A stretch of DNA of 64,000 bases from Asparagopsis taxiformis (Eukaryota > Rhodophyta > Florideophyceae > Bonnemaisoniales > Bonnemaisoniaceae), in assembly GCA_030407315.1 (NCBI GenBank), contig JALQPE010002651.1, positions 1 through 64,000 of the forward strand. The letters run 5' to 3'. Below, one piece after another: positions 20,840 to 31,226 of this stretch (positions are counted from its first letter, which is position 1; each line of letters begins with the position of its first letter). The notes under the pieces were generated by a model. That model was not told the origin of the DNA and made no database searches. It saw only the letters and a list, made by a program, of their open reading frames with translations. The position numbers and the translations under genes were made by a program.

Positions 20840-21499
20840 TAGAGAAGCAAAATAAACAAGTCGTTACATGTGCCGCACAGGGAGTGAGTGACCACAATTA
20901 GATTCCAATCTATTGTTATCAGTGTTATTGCAGTGTACCAAACTAGTGTCAGTTTATGTATCCTGAAATACAGGCTGTCTAATGGTATGATAAGTTGAGG
21001 TAAGCTAAATCGGCCTCAGTTATAATGTGGAGAATTTGGAATGACGATCGGAGTGGAATGACAGCCTGTTCTAACTCCACGCACTTGTTTTCGCAGCACA
21101 CATTGCCAAAAAATGAACCCGCCCTGGAAGCCCTCAATGGCTCAGGAGCGTGAACATGGGACTCCAAACCCTACCCTGAAGCCATGTTCGAGACAGCACC
21201 TGTGAATAATTTCAGTCTTATTCTAAGGTGAAAAAATTAGTATATATTCTTAATATGTTATTATAGCGCAATCAGAAATTCATAGTAGTTAGTTGATAAT
21301 CTAACTGAAGAAAACGGATAGTTTGATTGCTACCTTTCAACTATCCGTTACTAGATCTATCTCTGCTGTTACGATTCTATTTTAAGCGTTGATTGTAACG
21401 GGTTCATACTTTCGCGATAAATACTACTCATGAGTTTCTATTAAAGTGATTTATTCTTGTTTGGTACTCAACTATAGCGTTTACTACTACATCCGGGAT
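20840..21499 (+). other. Intergenic region between YR genes 1 and 2
   Basis: No gene is supported. It probably holds the 3' end of the recombinase transcript (AATAAA near 20850) and the promoter of the next gene. A short inverted pair AACGGATAGTTTGA / CAACTATCCGTTA lies at about 21313-21351. Confidence 0.5.
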
Positions 21500-22288
21500 A
21501 TGGAGCGAAGGAATGAAAGTAAGCGAATTCAAGGAGGAGGCAGTGGAGAAGGGTTCATTGAACCAGTACAAGTCAGGGCCGAGTCACTATCAGATCAGTT
21601 GTCTATGGAGGAAGACGCCCAGAAGCTGATCAACCGGTCTCTACACATGTACAAGGGGGAGGGAAACAACGACGCAGAAATATGGACCAACCAGCTACTC
21701 TCTAGATTTGAGCTACTCCGGGACAGAAAAACTAAAAATAGTGGAAGAACAAATGGAGGAGGTGTACCAACTTTGGCAAGGTCCGTTGGGATGCCCGCAA
21801 GAACAGGCCACGATACATCTGATGCGATAGGTCAGACTACGACACACTTTGGATCAGGGAGTGCGGATCAGGCTACGGTGGATACTCCTGGGCCATCTAA
21901 TACACTTAAATCTGTGGGCCAAGTATTGGAAGCAACATATATTCCAAAAACACCGAAGGATGCATCAAGCCTCGTGTCATTATGGCGCCACGGAAGCGCT
22001 GCAGAGGGGTTCCACCCAGTGCGTGTTTTCAACGACATAGACATGCGAAAAGTGATCGTTGATCAGTATACTGAGTCAAAATGGACTAAAACGGGCCACA
22101 AACGCAAGTTCCAGCGATACAAGCGGCTAATGCGTGAAATTTGTTCGTTCAATGATGATATACCAGATATATTTAGTGGATCGGATGTCCAGTGGGGCAC
22201 AGCAGTGGAGGCTTTTGAGGCCCGTTGGGAAGTCCTGGGTGGAAAGAGAAGAAAGACCCTTAGTACTATTGAGAAGCAGTTATCATAA
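21500..22288 (+). CDS. GCR1_C-like DNA-binding protein of the YR element
   Basis: 262 residues from the ATG at 21500. The first 150 are hydrophilic, Gly/Ser/Thr-rich and probably disordered. Residues ~157-214 (SLVSLWRHGSAAEG, PVRVFND, SKWTK, KRKFQRYKRLMREI) follow the pattern of the GCR1_C domain: LW start, Gly, a KW(R/T)K core and a final basic RYKRLM helix. GCR1_C is a DNA-binding module known in fungal transcription factors and related to Crypton proteins, so here it likely binds element ends next to the recombinase. AATAAA overlaps the stop region. The last codons reappear at 50914-50992 and 45003-45081. The domain call is by eye. Confidence 0.55.
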   Translation: MERRNESKRIQGGGSGEGFIEPVQVRAESLSDQLSMEEDAQKLINRSLHMYKGEGNNDAEIWTNQLLSRFELLRDRKTKNSGRTNGGGVPTLARSVGMPARTGHDTSDAIGQTTTHFGSGSADQATVDTPGPSNTLKSVGQVLEATYIPKTPKDASSLVSLWRHGSAAEGFHPVRVFNDIDMRKVIVDQYTESKWTKTGHKRKFQRYKRLMREICSFNDDIPDIFSGSDVQWGTAVEAFEARWEVLGGKRRKTLSTIEKQLS

Positions 22289-22636
22289 ATAAAATCGAGG
22301 TGTATACTCATTTTGATGAATCTACTGGCTATTTTGCTAGAGAGCTGTTCAAATTACTGCCAAAATGTACATGATGAAAATAGCAATAGGATAACTCCTT
22401 GTCCAATGAGAATTAAGTACTATTTTTGTACATGACATCGATTATTGATGGATATGTTCATATCCAATGAGAATGCAGTATGTGTATTTCTACGGTAATG
22501 AGGAAGACTAACAGCTCGATAGACTTGCCAAGATTATGCAGGGAGTGAACAGGTCCGATAGAAGAACAACATAAAAGGGGCAGCTGAGAGAGTGTAACAT
22601 CTACTATTACATCCTATCTATTACCGCCGCACCACG

Positions 22637-23920
22637 ATGTCCCGAACTCCATCGCTGTCGCTCACTACACGTCGGCTCCAGTCGCTTGGGGTCGACACGG
22701 AGAACGAATATATCCGTCAATACGTGGAGAAAATCTTCAAGAGTAGTGACAGCGCACGGAGCGCAAACGATCTCGTTCCCAATTGGCTACTTCAAGTGAG
22801 GAATGATCACATGATGGATGACCACATTCTATTGGGTGCCCTTTCACAAATGGACTTTCCATTGGGCACTGTGGTCGTCCCGCCGTCGACATCTGTCAAG
22901 TTCATCAGCGCTGCTACGCAGGCAGACAAGACGTTAAGAGAAAACATCTTGTCTGGCCTTGTGGACCGCATCAGTCCACTTCTACGTTGCAGTGATACTC
23001 GTACCGTACTCATTCCGATGGCCCATGAACGTCATTGGTGTCTCGTTGTTTCGAGTAACGACTCGTCGCTCCCAGGTTTCAGTTCCGCAAGAATCTACTG
23101 GGCCGATAGCCTTGGTCAACAGTCGCCACAAGGTTTCGGAGACATTTTGTCAGTCGTGAAGTCCGTTTTAGATGCCATCACTGGTTCTACGTGGCAAATT
23201 ATGAACTCGAACTACATGACCGACGTGCTACATTACAGGACCCAAGTGGACGTTAATAGCTGTGGTTATTACGTTATTTCAACTATCAGTCATTTTGCAC
23301 TGACCGTTGGCGGCCTGACTACATTCACATATATCGAGGACACGAAATATCTACAAGAAAACGACATGTCGTTCATGGACTACGCTAAGAAGCTGACCGC
23401 TGATTTACGCCGTGATGCTGTTTTGGCATTCTTCAAGTGTGTTGTGGCAACGTACGAGACGCAAGCTCGAAATCTGGCCCCGAATCGGCGCCTTCGTGTC
23501 TCTGATTTGGATGTTATACATCTAATCACTCTAAAAATACGTTTCCCCCTACCCCGTGACACTACCGACGGTGGCCGCAACAATCTACGTTTCGATTCGG
23601 ATATTTCTTATATTCTCGCATTTGGAGAACAAGTTGTTTCGGTGGAAGCTTTTCAGGCAGCTTGTGCGGTCAAAGGGGAGTACTTTCAAAACCATGCGAA
23701 ATATGAGTACAGAAGGGGCCCGTTTGTGAAGCGTGTGGAGCTCAAGTGCTTCAGGCGCCTTGCAAATGAGGATAGGGCCGCGTGTAAGGTGAAAGCCAAC
23801 CTCCGCTTATTGCGCAATACGACACCAGAAGCCCCGGAAACTTGGGTTAGTGTGCGACAGGGGTGCCACAACCATGGAAAGGTCGTGCCCCGCGCCAATC
23901 GCCGCTCAACGACTACATGA
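22637..23920 (+). CDS. Ulp1-type (C48) cysteine protease with C-terminal zinc finger
   Basis: 427 residues, intact. The Ulp1 triad is present: H133 in HERHWCLVV, D157 in YWADSLG, and Q203 and C209 in TQVDVNSCGYYV, in the order and spacing of SUMO/Ulp1 proteases. A ~200-residue C-terminal extension ends in C371, C383, H411 and H413 (KCFRRLANEDRAACKVK ... GCHNHG), the C-C-H-x-H pattern of WRKY/GCM1/FLYWCH-type fingers that bind DNA in several transposon families. Ulp1-family proteases occur in some DNA transposons, where their role is unclear; cleavage of SUMO-like conjugates or of an element protein are options. A promoter TATA-like ATAAAAGG lies at about 22571. It is the most intact of the four copies. 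Confidence 0.88.
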   Translation: MSRTPSLSLTTRRLQSLGVDTENEYIRQYVEKIFKSSDSARSANDLVPNWLLQVRNDHMMDDHILLGALSQMDFPLGTVVVPPSTSVKFISAATQADKTLRENILSGLVDRISPLLRCSDTRTVLIPMAHERHWCLVVSSNDSSLPGFSSARIYWADSLGQQSPQGFGDILSVVKSVLDAITGSTWQIMNSNYMTDVLHYRTQVDVNSCGYYVISTISHFALTVGGLTTFTYIEDTKYLQENDMSFMDYAKKLTADLRRDAVLAFFKCVVATYETQARNLAPNRRLRVSDLDVIHLITLKIRFPLPRDTTDGGRNNLRFDSDISYILAFGEQVVSVEAFQAACAVKGEYFQNHAKYEYRRGPFVKRVELKCFRRLANEDRAACKVKANLRLLRNTTPEAPETWVSVRQGCHNHGKVVPRANRRSTTT

Positions 23921-24212
23921 GCTGCCCCTAGTAGAAGCCAGAATTGATAGTTTGCTTTTGCCCCGTTTGAATCCATTGAATTACGCATAGTTTGAATATC
24001 ATGCTAGCTGCTTGATTAAACGTCATTGATTTTTTCTCAAATTTTTTCTGGTAAAAATAGATATAGCAGACTAGGAACAACATGGCCAATACATTCGTCC
24101 AAGAATGCGATATTTGCCACGGTAAACGTCCTCGAAATCCATAAAATAGCATTGGCCCGATCTAATTTGCAAGAACGGCACCATACAGTATGACATCACC
24201 AGTTTTCTTTTG

Positions 24213-24480
24213 ACAGGCTGTCCCTCGAGCCGGCTAGAACTCAGCGGGTCATTAGCGCGCTGGCCAGCGGTGGCGAGCCGAGGGAGAGCGTGTCTTTCGA
24301 CCCCCCCCCCCCCCCCATTGAGTCTCAATTTTAGTTACCCGAACTTTGCATACTTCGTGTGACAGGCTGTCACTTGCACACCCCTAGGGACACGCTGTCC
24401 CTCGACCTGGCCATCACTCAGCGGGTCTGTCGCGCGCTGGCCGGCGGCGGTGAGCCGAAGGACAGCCTGTCTTTCGACCC
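24213..24480. repeat. Duplicated hairpin units in the YR element tail
   Basis: Two related GC-rich blocks (24213-24300 and 24381-24478) begin GACAGGCTGTCC or GACACGCTGTCC and end in the complement, each followed by TTAGTTACCCGAAC. A run of 16 C (24301-24316) follows the first. The same arrangement stands in copies A and C. Confidence 0.7.
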
Positions 24481-24759
24481 CCTCATTCAGCCTCAATTTT
24501 AGTTACCCGAACTCTGCATACTTGTAATTGTAATTATTCCAAGTTACTAGTAATTCAAACCTACTTTAATTTATCTAAACTGTCTGTAATTGAAAATTAC
24601 ATGTTCTGGCTGGCACTGGTGCTTTGATTAACTTTAGATTAACTTTAGGTTGTGGTCTCAAAAAAATATCAGAGAATCAATATTAGTGTGGCCACCTGTC
24701 ACGCTACCTAAAATACTGTGGGTATGGGAAGGTGCGAATCCGAGGATAATCTAACATTA

Positions 24760-26988
24760 TCTTATCGCTATTCCCTCCAATGCTTACGAAAAATCCCATT
24801 TTCACACATCCCTTCATTCTAACTAGCTCAATATTTCGTCGTCTCCAAATTTCCTCGATGATAGACCCCATCCCATTTTCATTTTCCCTGACAACATCGC
24901 ATTTCTAACGCAAATCATCCCAAAAACACGCACAACCACCATTTCCTCCATCGAAATGCTTTACTCTGCCATCAAATTTTCTTTCCTCACCAAGATATCC
25001 TTCAGCTCCCCACCGACAAAATTCCTCACCTTTCCAAACCATAGCAGTACTCTGCAGTTCTCATCGCCCCATCCTGAAACCACCTAAACTAACATCGATT
25101 TCCCGAGTCCCCTATCCTATACTACCAAACACTTACCTAACCGGCAACATCCCTCTCCCCCTTCGTTTCCTCCAACACAAATTCCTGTATAACATTCTCC
25201 AATCCTATCCTTGCTCACCACATCGCCACATCATCTCGCTCCTAACCACTCCAAAACGCCAACACAACCATGCACCTGGACGCCGTCAAAGCCAACTCTC
25301 TCATACGGCAAACGCGCAAATAAACCCGCATTACCGAAAAGATTCTGCGAAATAATCTTCGCGCTAGGCATCGTGCTCGACGGTTGCAGCTCCTCCACGA
25401 CCACACCACAATATGTGCGCTATACTGAGAAGCTGGCGAGAAATAGTAGTGATGTGTTATGCGCATGATGAGAATACAATTTTCCCAAATCCCTACTCGA
25501 CATAAATAAAATATGAATTGTTTTGCACACACATCAGGGTACTGTTTCCGTATCATCAGACGATGTCCCAGAGATATCCGAGCCAATTGTGGCCTGCAGA
25601 GTCATTGTGCAGCAGCTGAGGTTTTGCTGGTCCGTCGGTCTCTTTCATACGATTGTGGCGAGCATTTTTGTTGATCATAAACCCGTGACGGAATTGGAAG
25701 TGCGCAGACGCGAGGGGTCTGCTGTCCAGGAGGAAAGGAGGGAAGTTTTTCGGGGAAATGGTGTTACTGTTGGTTTATGGGTTTCAAACATGCGAACTTT
25801 TCACATATGCAATGGTTTTGCATTTGGGAATCGTCGAAGCATATTAGGAATGTGTGGTATAGACGCCATGGTAAGACATATGGTGTATGATCCATCAGAT
25901 GCTTCAGCAGGTGAGCAGGCGGAGACATAAATTGGAACAAGTAGTATGGGGGCGTTGCGGTGGCGTGTGTGATAACCTGGATTGTAGCAGTGGTGGCGGT
26001 TGTTACTGAGGCGCGATGGGCGAATGAGTCGGCGGAGTGTAATGGTTGAGATATGATGGCAAGCGGCTATCGGGTGCGGGAATGGGTGTTGTCGGCTAAT
26101 AGAGTGGGTGAGGTTGAAAAAGCGGGTGGGGAAATGGTGGAATGTTCATTTGAAGCGAATTCTCATTGTAGAAGGCATGGAACAACGGATGGGGCTTTCA
26201 GGAGGAGTGAAGGTCACCCGCATGGGTGGTAGACCGTCCAATTATAGCAGGGATATGTAAGATGTTTGAATTGGTGTGCCTGTGGCATCCAGCAAAGCCT
26301 GTACATGTTGGATGTGCGGTGAGAAGTTTACAGCTATGTTGTTATTGTATCGAAATGTCCACGTCGACAAAGGCTTTGCGCTTGTTGACTGAACAAATCT
26401 GTGCCTTGCAATCTGCAAAATGGGAGCAAGTGAACAAGAGCGGACACCCCCGGTTGCAAACGGCGCTGTAAGGTCTGTTGCTGTGGGGCGCACAAAAGCC
26501 TCGGTATTGCGCCCTTGATCACGGCACCACGTCATGCTTATTAGCGGAAGAGCATGGTTGGTTGTCACGCTATTCCCGAATTTCTCCGACATCCGACCCG
26601 GATCATCCAGCGAGTGTTGGATCACATCCGGTCGAGAACAAGCGAGTAGTGCTGTTGCTTGAAGCAAGTTGCTTCCTGGCTGCCAACCGTCATCTGTCAA
26701 GACTACGATAGCGCAATGCAGCTGCAACTTTCCTCGATCAAACCTACTGATTTGAAACATCACACAACTTGGTATCAGCTATAGAGCGACGGGGTGCAGC
26801 ATCAAGTCAGACACTGAAATAGCACAGCATAGTACCCTCCCTGCACGGTAAACTTGATACCATGTCCAACAATCAGCATCTCGTATTATCACCGTCCGTC
26901 ATTCCATCTTATTCGTGCACGGCGCCCCGTACTACCCCATCAATTACACCACTCCAAGTCTGATTAGGATCCATACAACAAATTTTTG
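24760..26988. other. Stretch without recognised gene
   Basis: The first ~700 bp are pyrimidine-rich, then composition becomes mixed. An open stretch at 25523-25930 (135 codons) has no recognisable motif and its start lies in a purine/pyrimidine-mixed context; I do not call it a gene. No RNA gene or repeat was seen. Part may be 3' flank of the minus-strand membrane protein gene that ends at 26989. Confidence 0.4.
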
Positions 26989-28269
26989 TTACATAGCATT
27001 GTCGCGTTCTTCCCAACTCGAGTTTCCAACATCTTCAATTCTAATGTCTCGTTCTCCGTCAATCACCAACCACCGAGCACCATCAACAATCTTCATTTCC
27101 AGAACGCCGATGCTCTTCGTCCCCCGAATCACATCTACGATGCTTTCAAAAACGGGCGCATTTCCCAACATAGTCATCCGCCCCGTTGTCGTCACACAAC
27201 CCCACACCATAAGCAGCACAATTATCGGCGCCAGAATACCTATGAAATACATGGCACGAAATTGTGCAACGACCTTACTCTCACTCTTAACCTCCACGGT
27301 CACGTTTTCCACCACACGCATATTCAGAAACGCGAGCTCGCTACCCAACGTACGAACATTACTATTGCACAGTTCCATACTGTTTAAGGCAGCTCTCTGC
27401 AGCGTGGAGAACAGATCGAACGATTTGTGCGCTGATACTATCTGCACCGAGAAGGCAGATCGGTCGACCTCGTTCCAATTTTCCAACGCGAGTGGACATG
27501 GTTGGACGGGACCGACGATTAAATTTATCACCGTGATGTGCGATCTTGACTCGTCGCTACACCCGATCTGACACACCGCAGTATCCTCGTTAGATATCAA
27601 TGAACCTTTGAGAACTTTCTCACCGCGCAGATGATCATCGGTGGTATTCCTACCCTCAATTGTCACTTTATAATCAGTCCCCAGCTCAGTAATTTCCTTT
27701 TCCACAAGTCGTACCGTAACCATGTTCTGAAACGCAGTCACCGTCGTTAAATTCAACTCCAGCAACTTCTCCTCTCCCACAAGATCCCAAGCTGGACGAA
27801 GCGAGTCCAAAATTCCAGCATTTTCCCTGGCAAGATCGCCGATAAATCCGCCCCACAACTCCAAGCGGGCACGCGTCGTGACTCGATTGCTCACCAAGGC
27901 CAGTCGCGCCTGAATCAAGTTGCCATGCGAGACGGTCGCCTCGCAGCCATTACACGCGGTATACAGCACAGTCCTCAATGGGCTTGTCGGCTGAACGCTG
28001 ACGCCTTCGATTGAGAAACCGGCAATGACCGAAAACGCCAATAATGGAGCATATATGAGGATTCGAAACATAGTTTCATATGCGGTCTGCCAGGTGAATA
28101 ACGTTGAACGTGAATTGAGCGGACGATATGTAAATTTATATCCACGAAGAAGCGTCATGTGCATTGCGAGACTGTTTGCATATTTTTTCAGAGACTTTTC
28201 CAGCGGGTACGCGAGCGCACTTACCAGAAACCCAAGAAGCGCTGATGCCAACGGGACGGATATCTGCAT
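26989..28269 (-). CDS. Hypothetical membrane protein with ectodomain
   Basis: 426 residues. A hydrophobic N-terminus (signal or first membrane segment, residues ~4-21), a second hydrophobic segment around 70-90 (FRILIYAPLLAFSVIAGF), a long probably extracytoplasmic domain (~95-350) with several Cys (CNGC, CQIGC) and N-glycosylation sequons (NLT, NTT, NVT), then a strong membrane segment (MYFIGILAPIIVLLMVWG) and a ~45-residue acidic tail. I recognise no family. It looks like a surface protein with a large exposed loop. It is divergent from the transporter at 29065, with ~800 bp between them. No frame defects are seen. Confidence 0.75.
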   Translation of the reverse strand: MQISVPLASALLGFLVSALAYPLEKSLKKYANSLAMHMTLLRGYKFTYRPLNSRSTLFTWQTAYETMFRILIYAPLLAFSVIAGFSIEGVSVQPTSPLRTVLYTACNGCEATVSHGNLIQARLALVSNRVTTRARLELWGGFIGDLARENAGILDSLRPAWDLVGEEKLLELNLTTVTAFQNMVTVRLVEKEITELGTDYKVTIEGRNTTDDHLRGEKVLKGSLISNEDTAVCQIGCSDESRSHITVINLIVGPVQPCPLALENWNEVDRSAFSVQIVSAHKSFDLFSTLQRAALNSMELCNSNVRTLGSELAFLNMRVVENVTVEVKSESKVVAQFRAMYFIGILAPIIVLLMVWGCVTTTGRMTMLGNAPVFESIVDVIRGTKSIGVLEMKIVDGARWLVIDGERDIRIEDVGNSSWEERDNAM

Positions 28270-29064
28270 GGCGTACGGGCGATGACTGCGAATTGAATGT
28301 GATTGTTTGACGTGCGCTTGATGATCGTGATGGCTTTACTGTTCGTGGCCGGGGAACATGGATGGGTTGTTTGAGCGCAGATGATATGTACAGTTTTAAA
28401 GGCTTGTTTCCGTACATCGTGCGAGTCGTCGAGGGTTTCGCTGGAGGATGGTGCGGGTGAAATGCGGCGGTTAGTCGATCAAATGGAGTGTACAGCGTGT
28501 ATCAGACGGACTGTCTGGGGGTGATGGTGCGGCCACCGTATCGATACAGAGGATATCGGTCGTCTATATTGGAAAAGTGAGAGCAGTGACATTTGGGAAT
28601 GAGAGATCGGATAAACTTGATACGTTGACGATGTAGTTAGTTGTGAGATATATGGGACGCAGAGAAATGTCCGTCGATACTCGAGCGGGTTGATGATGGT
28701 GTTACTTGAGAAACGAGGACGGACGGATCGCTGGTCGCGGGTGAAAGATTTGACGGATTAAGAGTCGGAGTAATAACGAGGACAGGGGAAGCCGTTACAA
28801 CACGGTTAATTTTATAATATTTAAATTTGGTATATGTAATACTGTATCATACAGACTTTGAGATTGAATCTCATGGTAGAGAGACTTCAAGCCACTTTGC
28901 TCAGCATCGGAGACAAAATGATTACCAGTCAGCAATAAGACAGTTGCGCGCACAATTGATGCTGCTCTTCATCTGTGATACAACACAATCCATGCAAGGA
29001 GCGCAAGCTAGATAAGCACGCGTGCCACCGATCGAACGTGCGACATAGATCGGGCGCAGTTCAA
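28270..29064. other. Divergent intergenic region
   Basis: About 800 bp between the start codons of the membrane protein (minus) and the nucleotide-sugar transporter (plus). No gene is supported; it should contain both promoters. A TATA-like TTATAATATTTAAATTTGG lies at about 28811-28829. Confidence 0.5.
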
Positions 29065-30105
29065 ATGGTCGTATCAATGGAATGCAAACCACAAAGCAGC
29101 AGCTCACACGACGTTCGAAAAGCAACGGAATACCCCATACGAACAAAAATAGTCGCATGCATCGGATTAACATGTGTGCAAATCTTGGCGGCAGTGATAC
29201 TAAAAAGCGCGCAACACAACGGCGTCTATAACTTTTCGCCGCAAAGTTCATTAGTACTAAGCGAAGCACTCAAAGTGCTTCTCAGCATCGGCTATCTACT
29301 ACACAAAAGCGGCAGCATACAAAACGCCCAACAAACACTGCTCGACGAAAGCTCTGCGCCACTACTCCTGCACATGTTTTGTCTCGCGAGCATCTACTGC
29401 ATCAACAACGGCATAACATTCTGGCTGTACGCGCGGGCGGACCCGGGGAGCATCGCGGTGATCAAAAGCGGATCGACGATCATCAGCGCGATGCTGCTGT
29501 ATCTTGTACGCGGATTCCGTCTGAGCATTGCGCGCTGGACGACGATGGTGGTGCAGATGCTGGGGCTGATCGTCGCGCAATACGACGGCTGCATGGGGCG
29601 GCCGCATCTACACGCACGTGTCTACGGCGTGCTATGGATGAGCGTGCTCAATTCGAGCGCGGCCAATGTGTGGAACGAGCATGTCGTGAAGCGGTTTCAC
29701 GGCGCTGGATTGGCGACAAAGAACGTGCATCTGTATCTATTCGGCACGCTGCTAAACGCGGCGGCGTTTTGCGGCATGCGCGCGACGCAGCGCGCCGCGC
29801 AGCCCTTTCTGCACGGGTATGATGCACGCGCGGTCGGCGTCGTGCTGTCCAACGCGCTTCTGGGCGTCGCGATCAATGTGGTGTACAAATACGCAGACGC
29901 GGTCGTGAAGAACATCGCGACGGGCGCGGCGACCGTGGCGCTGGTGGTGCTTTCTGCGTGGATGTTTGGCGGTCGTGCGGACGGACTGGTGTTTGTGGGG
30001 GCTGGAATTGTGGTTTGTGGAACGTTGTTGTATTTTATGATCGGGGCGGGGGAGGAGAAATTGAAGGGGCAACGGTGTAATGGGGGTTGGAATTGTTTAA
30101 AGTGA
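29065..30105 (+). CDS. Nucleotide-sugar transporter (SLC35A-type)
   Basis: 346 residues from the first ATG of the frame (an upstream extension lacks an ATG). Multiple hydrophobic segments and the family signatures FSPQSSLVLSEALKVLLS near residue 60, KSGSTIISAMLL in the middle and YKYADAVVKNIATGAATV near the end match the UDP-galactose/CMP-sialic acid transporter family. These Golgi or ER antiporters bring activated sugars into the lumen in exchange for the nucleoside monophosphate. The exact substrate cannot be read from sequence. GC content rises through the second half. The C-terminus is short and basic. It is a single uninterrupted frame and looks functional. Confidence 0.9.
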   Translation: MVVSMECKPQSSSSHDVRKATEYPIRTKIVACIGLTCVQILAAVILKSAQHNGVYNFSPQSSLVLSEALKVLLSIGYLLHKSGSIQNAQQTLLDESSAPLLLHMFCLASIYCINNGITFWLYARADPGSIAVIKSGSTIISAMLLYLVRGFRLSIARWTTMVVQMLGLIVAQYDGCMGRPHLHARVYGVLWMSVLNSSAANVWNEHVVKRFHGAGLATKNVHLYLFGTLLNAAAFCGMRATQRAAQPFLHGYDARAVGVVLSNALLGVAINVVYKYADAVVKNIATGAATVALVVLSAWMFGGRADGLVFVGAGIVVCGTLLYFMIGAGEEKLKGQRCNGGWNCLK

Positions 30106-30835
30106 ACGAGTTGATGGATTACAGTTGGGCGTGACAGACTCATATGGGTAGGAGAGAGGTTTTGACATAACGAATGGGCATGCGCGGGAAGCGACGACTG
30201 CGACCGAGACTTGCAGTGGAGAAGAGGATAGAGGTGTGGCGACGGGGCGATGTGCGTTTGACGCATAATACGTAGACGGCGAGCAGGAGGAAGAGTAGGA
30301 GGGCGAGGAGCGCAGCGGGAGTAGATTATGCGGTGGCATGCGAGAGGAATGTTGTATGTCATTGGCAATCAGATTGACGAGCTTACGTGTTGTCGTGGAG
30401 GGCATGGCGATGTGGTGCGAGTCGTGATGGGGATTGACGACGGCAAAGGCGTCGGTGAGGGAAGTGAGGGCGTGGAGCATGGCGAAGCGGGTGGAGTCGG
30501 AGTGAGCGAGTTGTGTGCAGGCGAGTTCTCGCAGATAACATATCTGTGGTCGAATTAATCGTGATATTTGTGTTATGGAAGCAACGGACAACGAGTTCAA
30601 AAATCTAAAAAACTGTCAGCAACGTGTCTTTCCACTTGTTATCCGTCCATTGGTCCAGATGTACACTATCATACGCTCAATTCCCGCAACGTGCCATGGC
30701 ATGCCGTACGATTGAAAAGTGACTCGCTCTTCGTTTTCTTCCCGTTTTCTGCATCCGTCCGCTCCCGACTAAACTCTACTTGACTGATGCGCTCGCCAGC
30801 TGCGCCTTGGACTCGACTCTTTCGTTACCCGCAAC
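30106..30835. other. Intergenic region
   Basis: No gene is supported. Short open stretches on both strands lack motifs. Confidence 0.45.
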
Positions 30836-31132
30836 ATGCCCAGACAACTCACCGTTCGCTCCGTCGGTCGCGGACTAGCCCTCCATGATATTGCAGTCAC
30901 TCTGGTCGGAACGAATTCGTCGCCGCCATCGTCGCCATCATCTTCGCCAACTTCCTCCCCGCCGTCGTCCCCACCGTCTTCGCCGCCCCCACCGCCACCG
31001 CCCATCCTCACAGATCTCCCCCACCCTCGCTCCGCCGTGCGCGTCTTCAAGGGCCGCTCAGCCTCCGTTCGTCGCCATAAATTCGTTCCCGTTCTGCCCG
31101 TCATTTACGAGCATTGTGAACTGGCCTGTTAA
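30836..31132 (+). CDS. Small Ser/Pro-rich protein (possible)
   Basis: 98 codons from an ATG in a fair context (CGCAACATG). A basic N-terminus is followed by a Ser-Pro run of ~30 residues (SSPPSSPPSSPPPPPPP) and a basic C-terminus. No family is recognised. It ends ~95 bp before the convergent protease gene. Low complexity makes a chance frame possible; it may equally be the visible part of a real short gene. Confidence 0.35.
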   Translation: MPRQLTVRSVGRGLALHDIAVTLVGTNSSPPSSPSSSPTSSPPSSPPSSPPPPPPPILTDLPHPRSAVRVFKGRSASVRRHKFVPVLPVIYEHCELAC

Positions 31133-31226
31133 CCTTCAACATTTCCCTCGTGTACATATCCTTTATTTATCACATCTGTCGTAGCGCACACATTTTCGTT
31201 GACGTAAACCCACCGTTTCTTCCACA

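Larger units (their letters stand above)
18884..24759 (+). mobile_element. Tyrosine-recombinase (Crypton-like) element with three genes, copy B
   Basis: Three genes point the same way: tyrosine recombinase (19650-20839), a GCR1_C-like protein (21500-22288) and a Ulp1-like protease (22637-23920). Unity is supported by copies C and D, where the last codons of gene 2 and its 3' flank are again followed by gene 3 with matching intergenic sequence, and by copy A, which shares gene 3 and its tail to the same end point (24759/4974). The left end is not fixed. ATACTGTGGG occurs at 19052 and 24713 as a direct repeat and may mark or lie near the recombination site. Cryptons are YR DNA transposons; a Ulp1 protease and separate DNA-binding protein in one are not something I can match with certainty. 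Confidence 0.75.

Noticed and set aside
25523..25930. 135-codon plus-strand frame
   Set aside because: No recognisable domain or flanking signals; left as unassigned sequence.
26242..26763. 173-codon minus-strand frame
   Set aside because: No motif, no sensible start context and no conservation evidence; probably chance.
29379..29822. 147-codon frame inside the transporter gene
   Set aside because: Shadow of the GC-rich second half of the nucleotide-sugar transporter in another phase.
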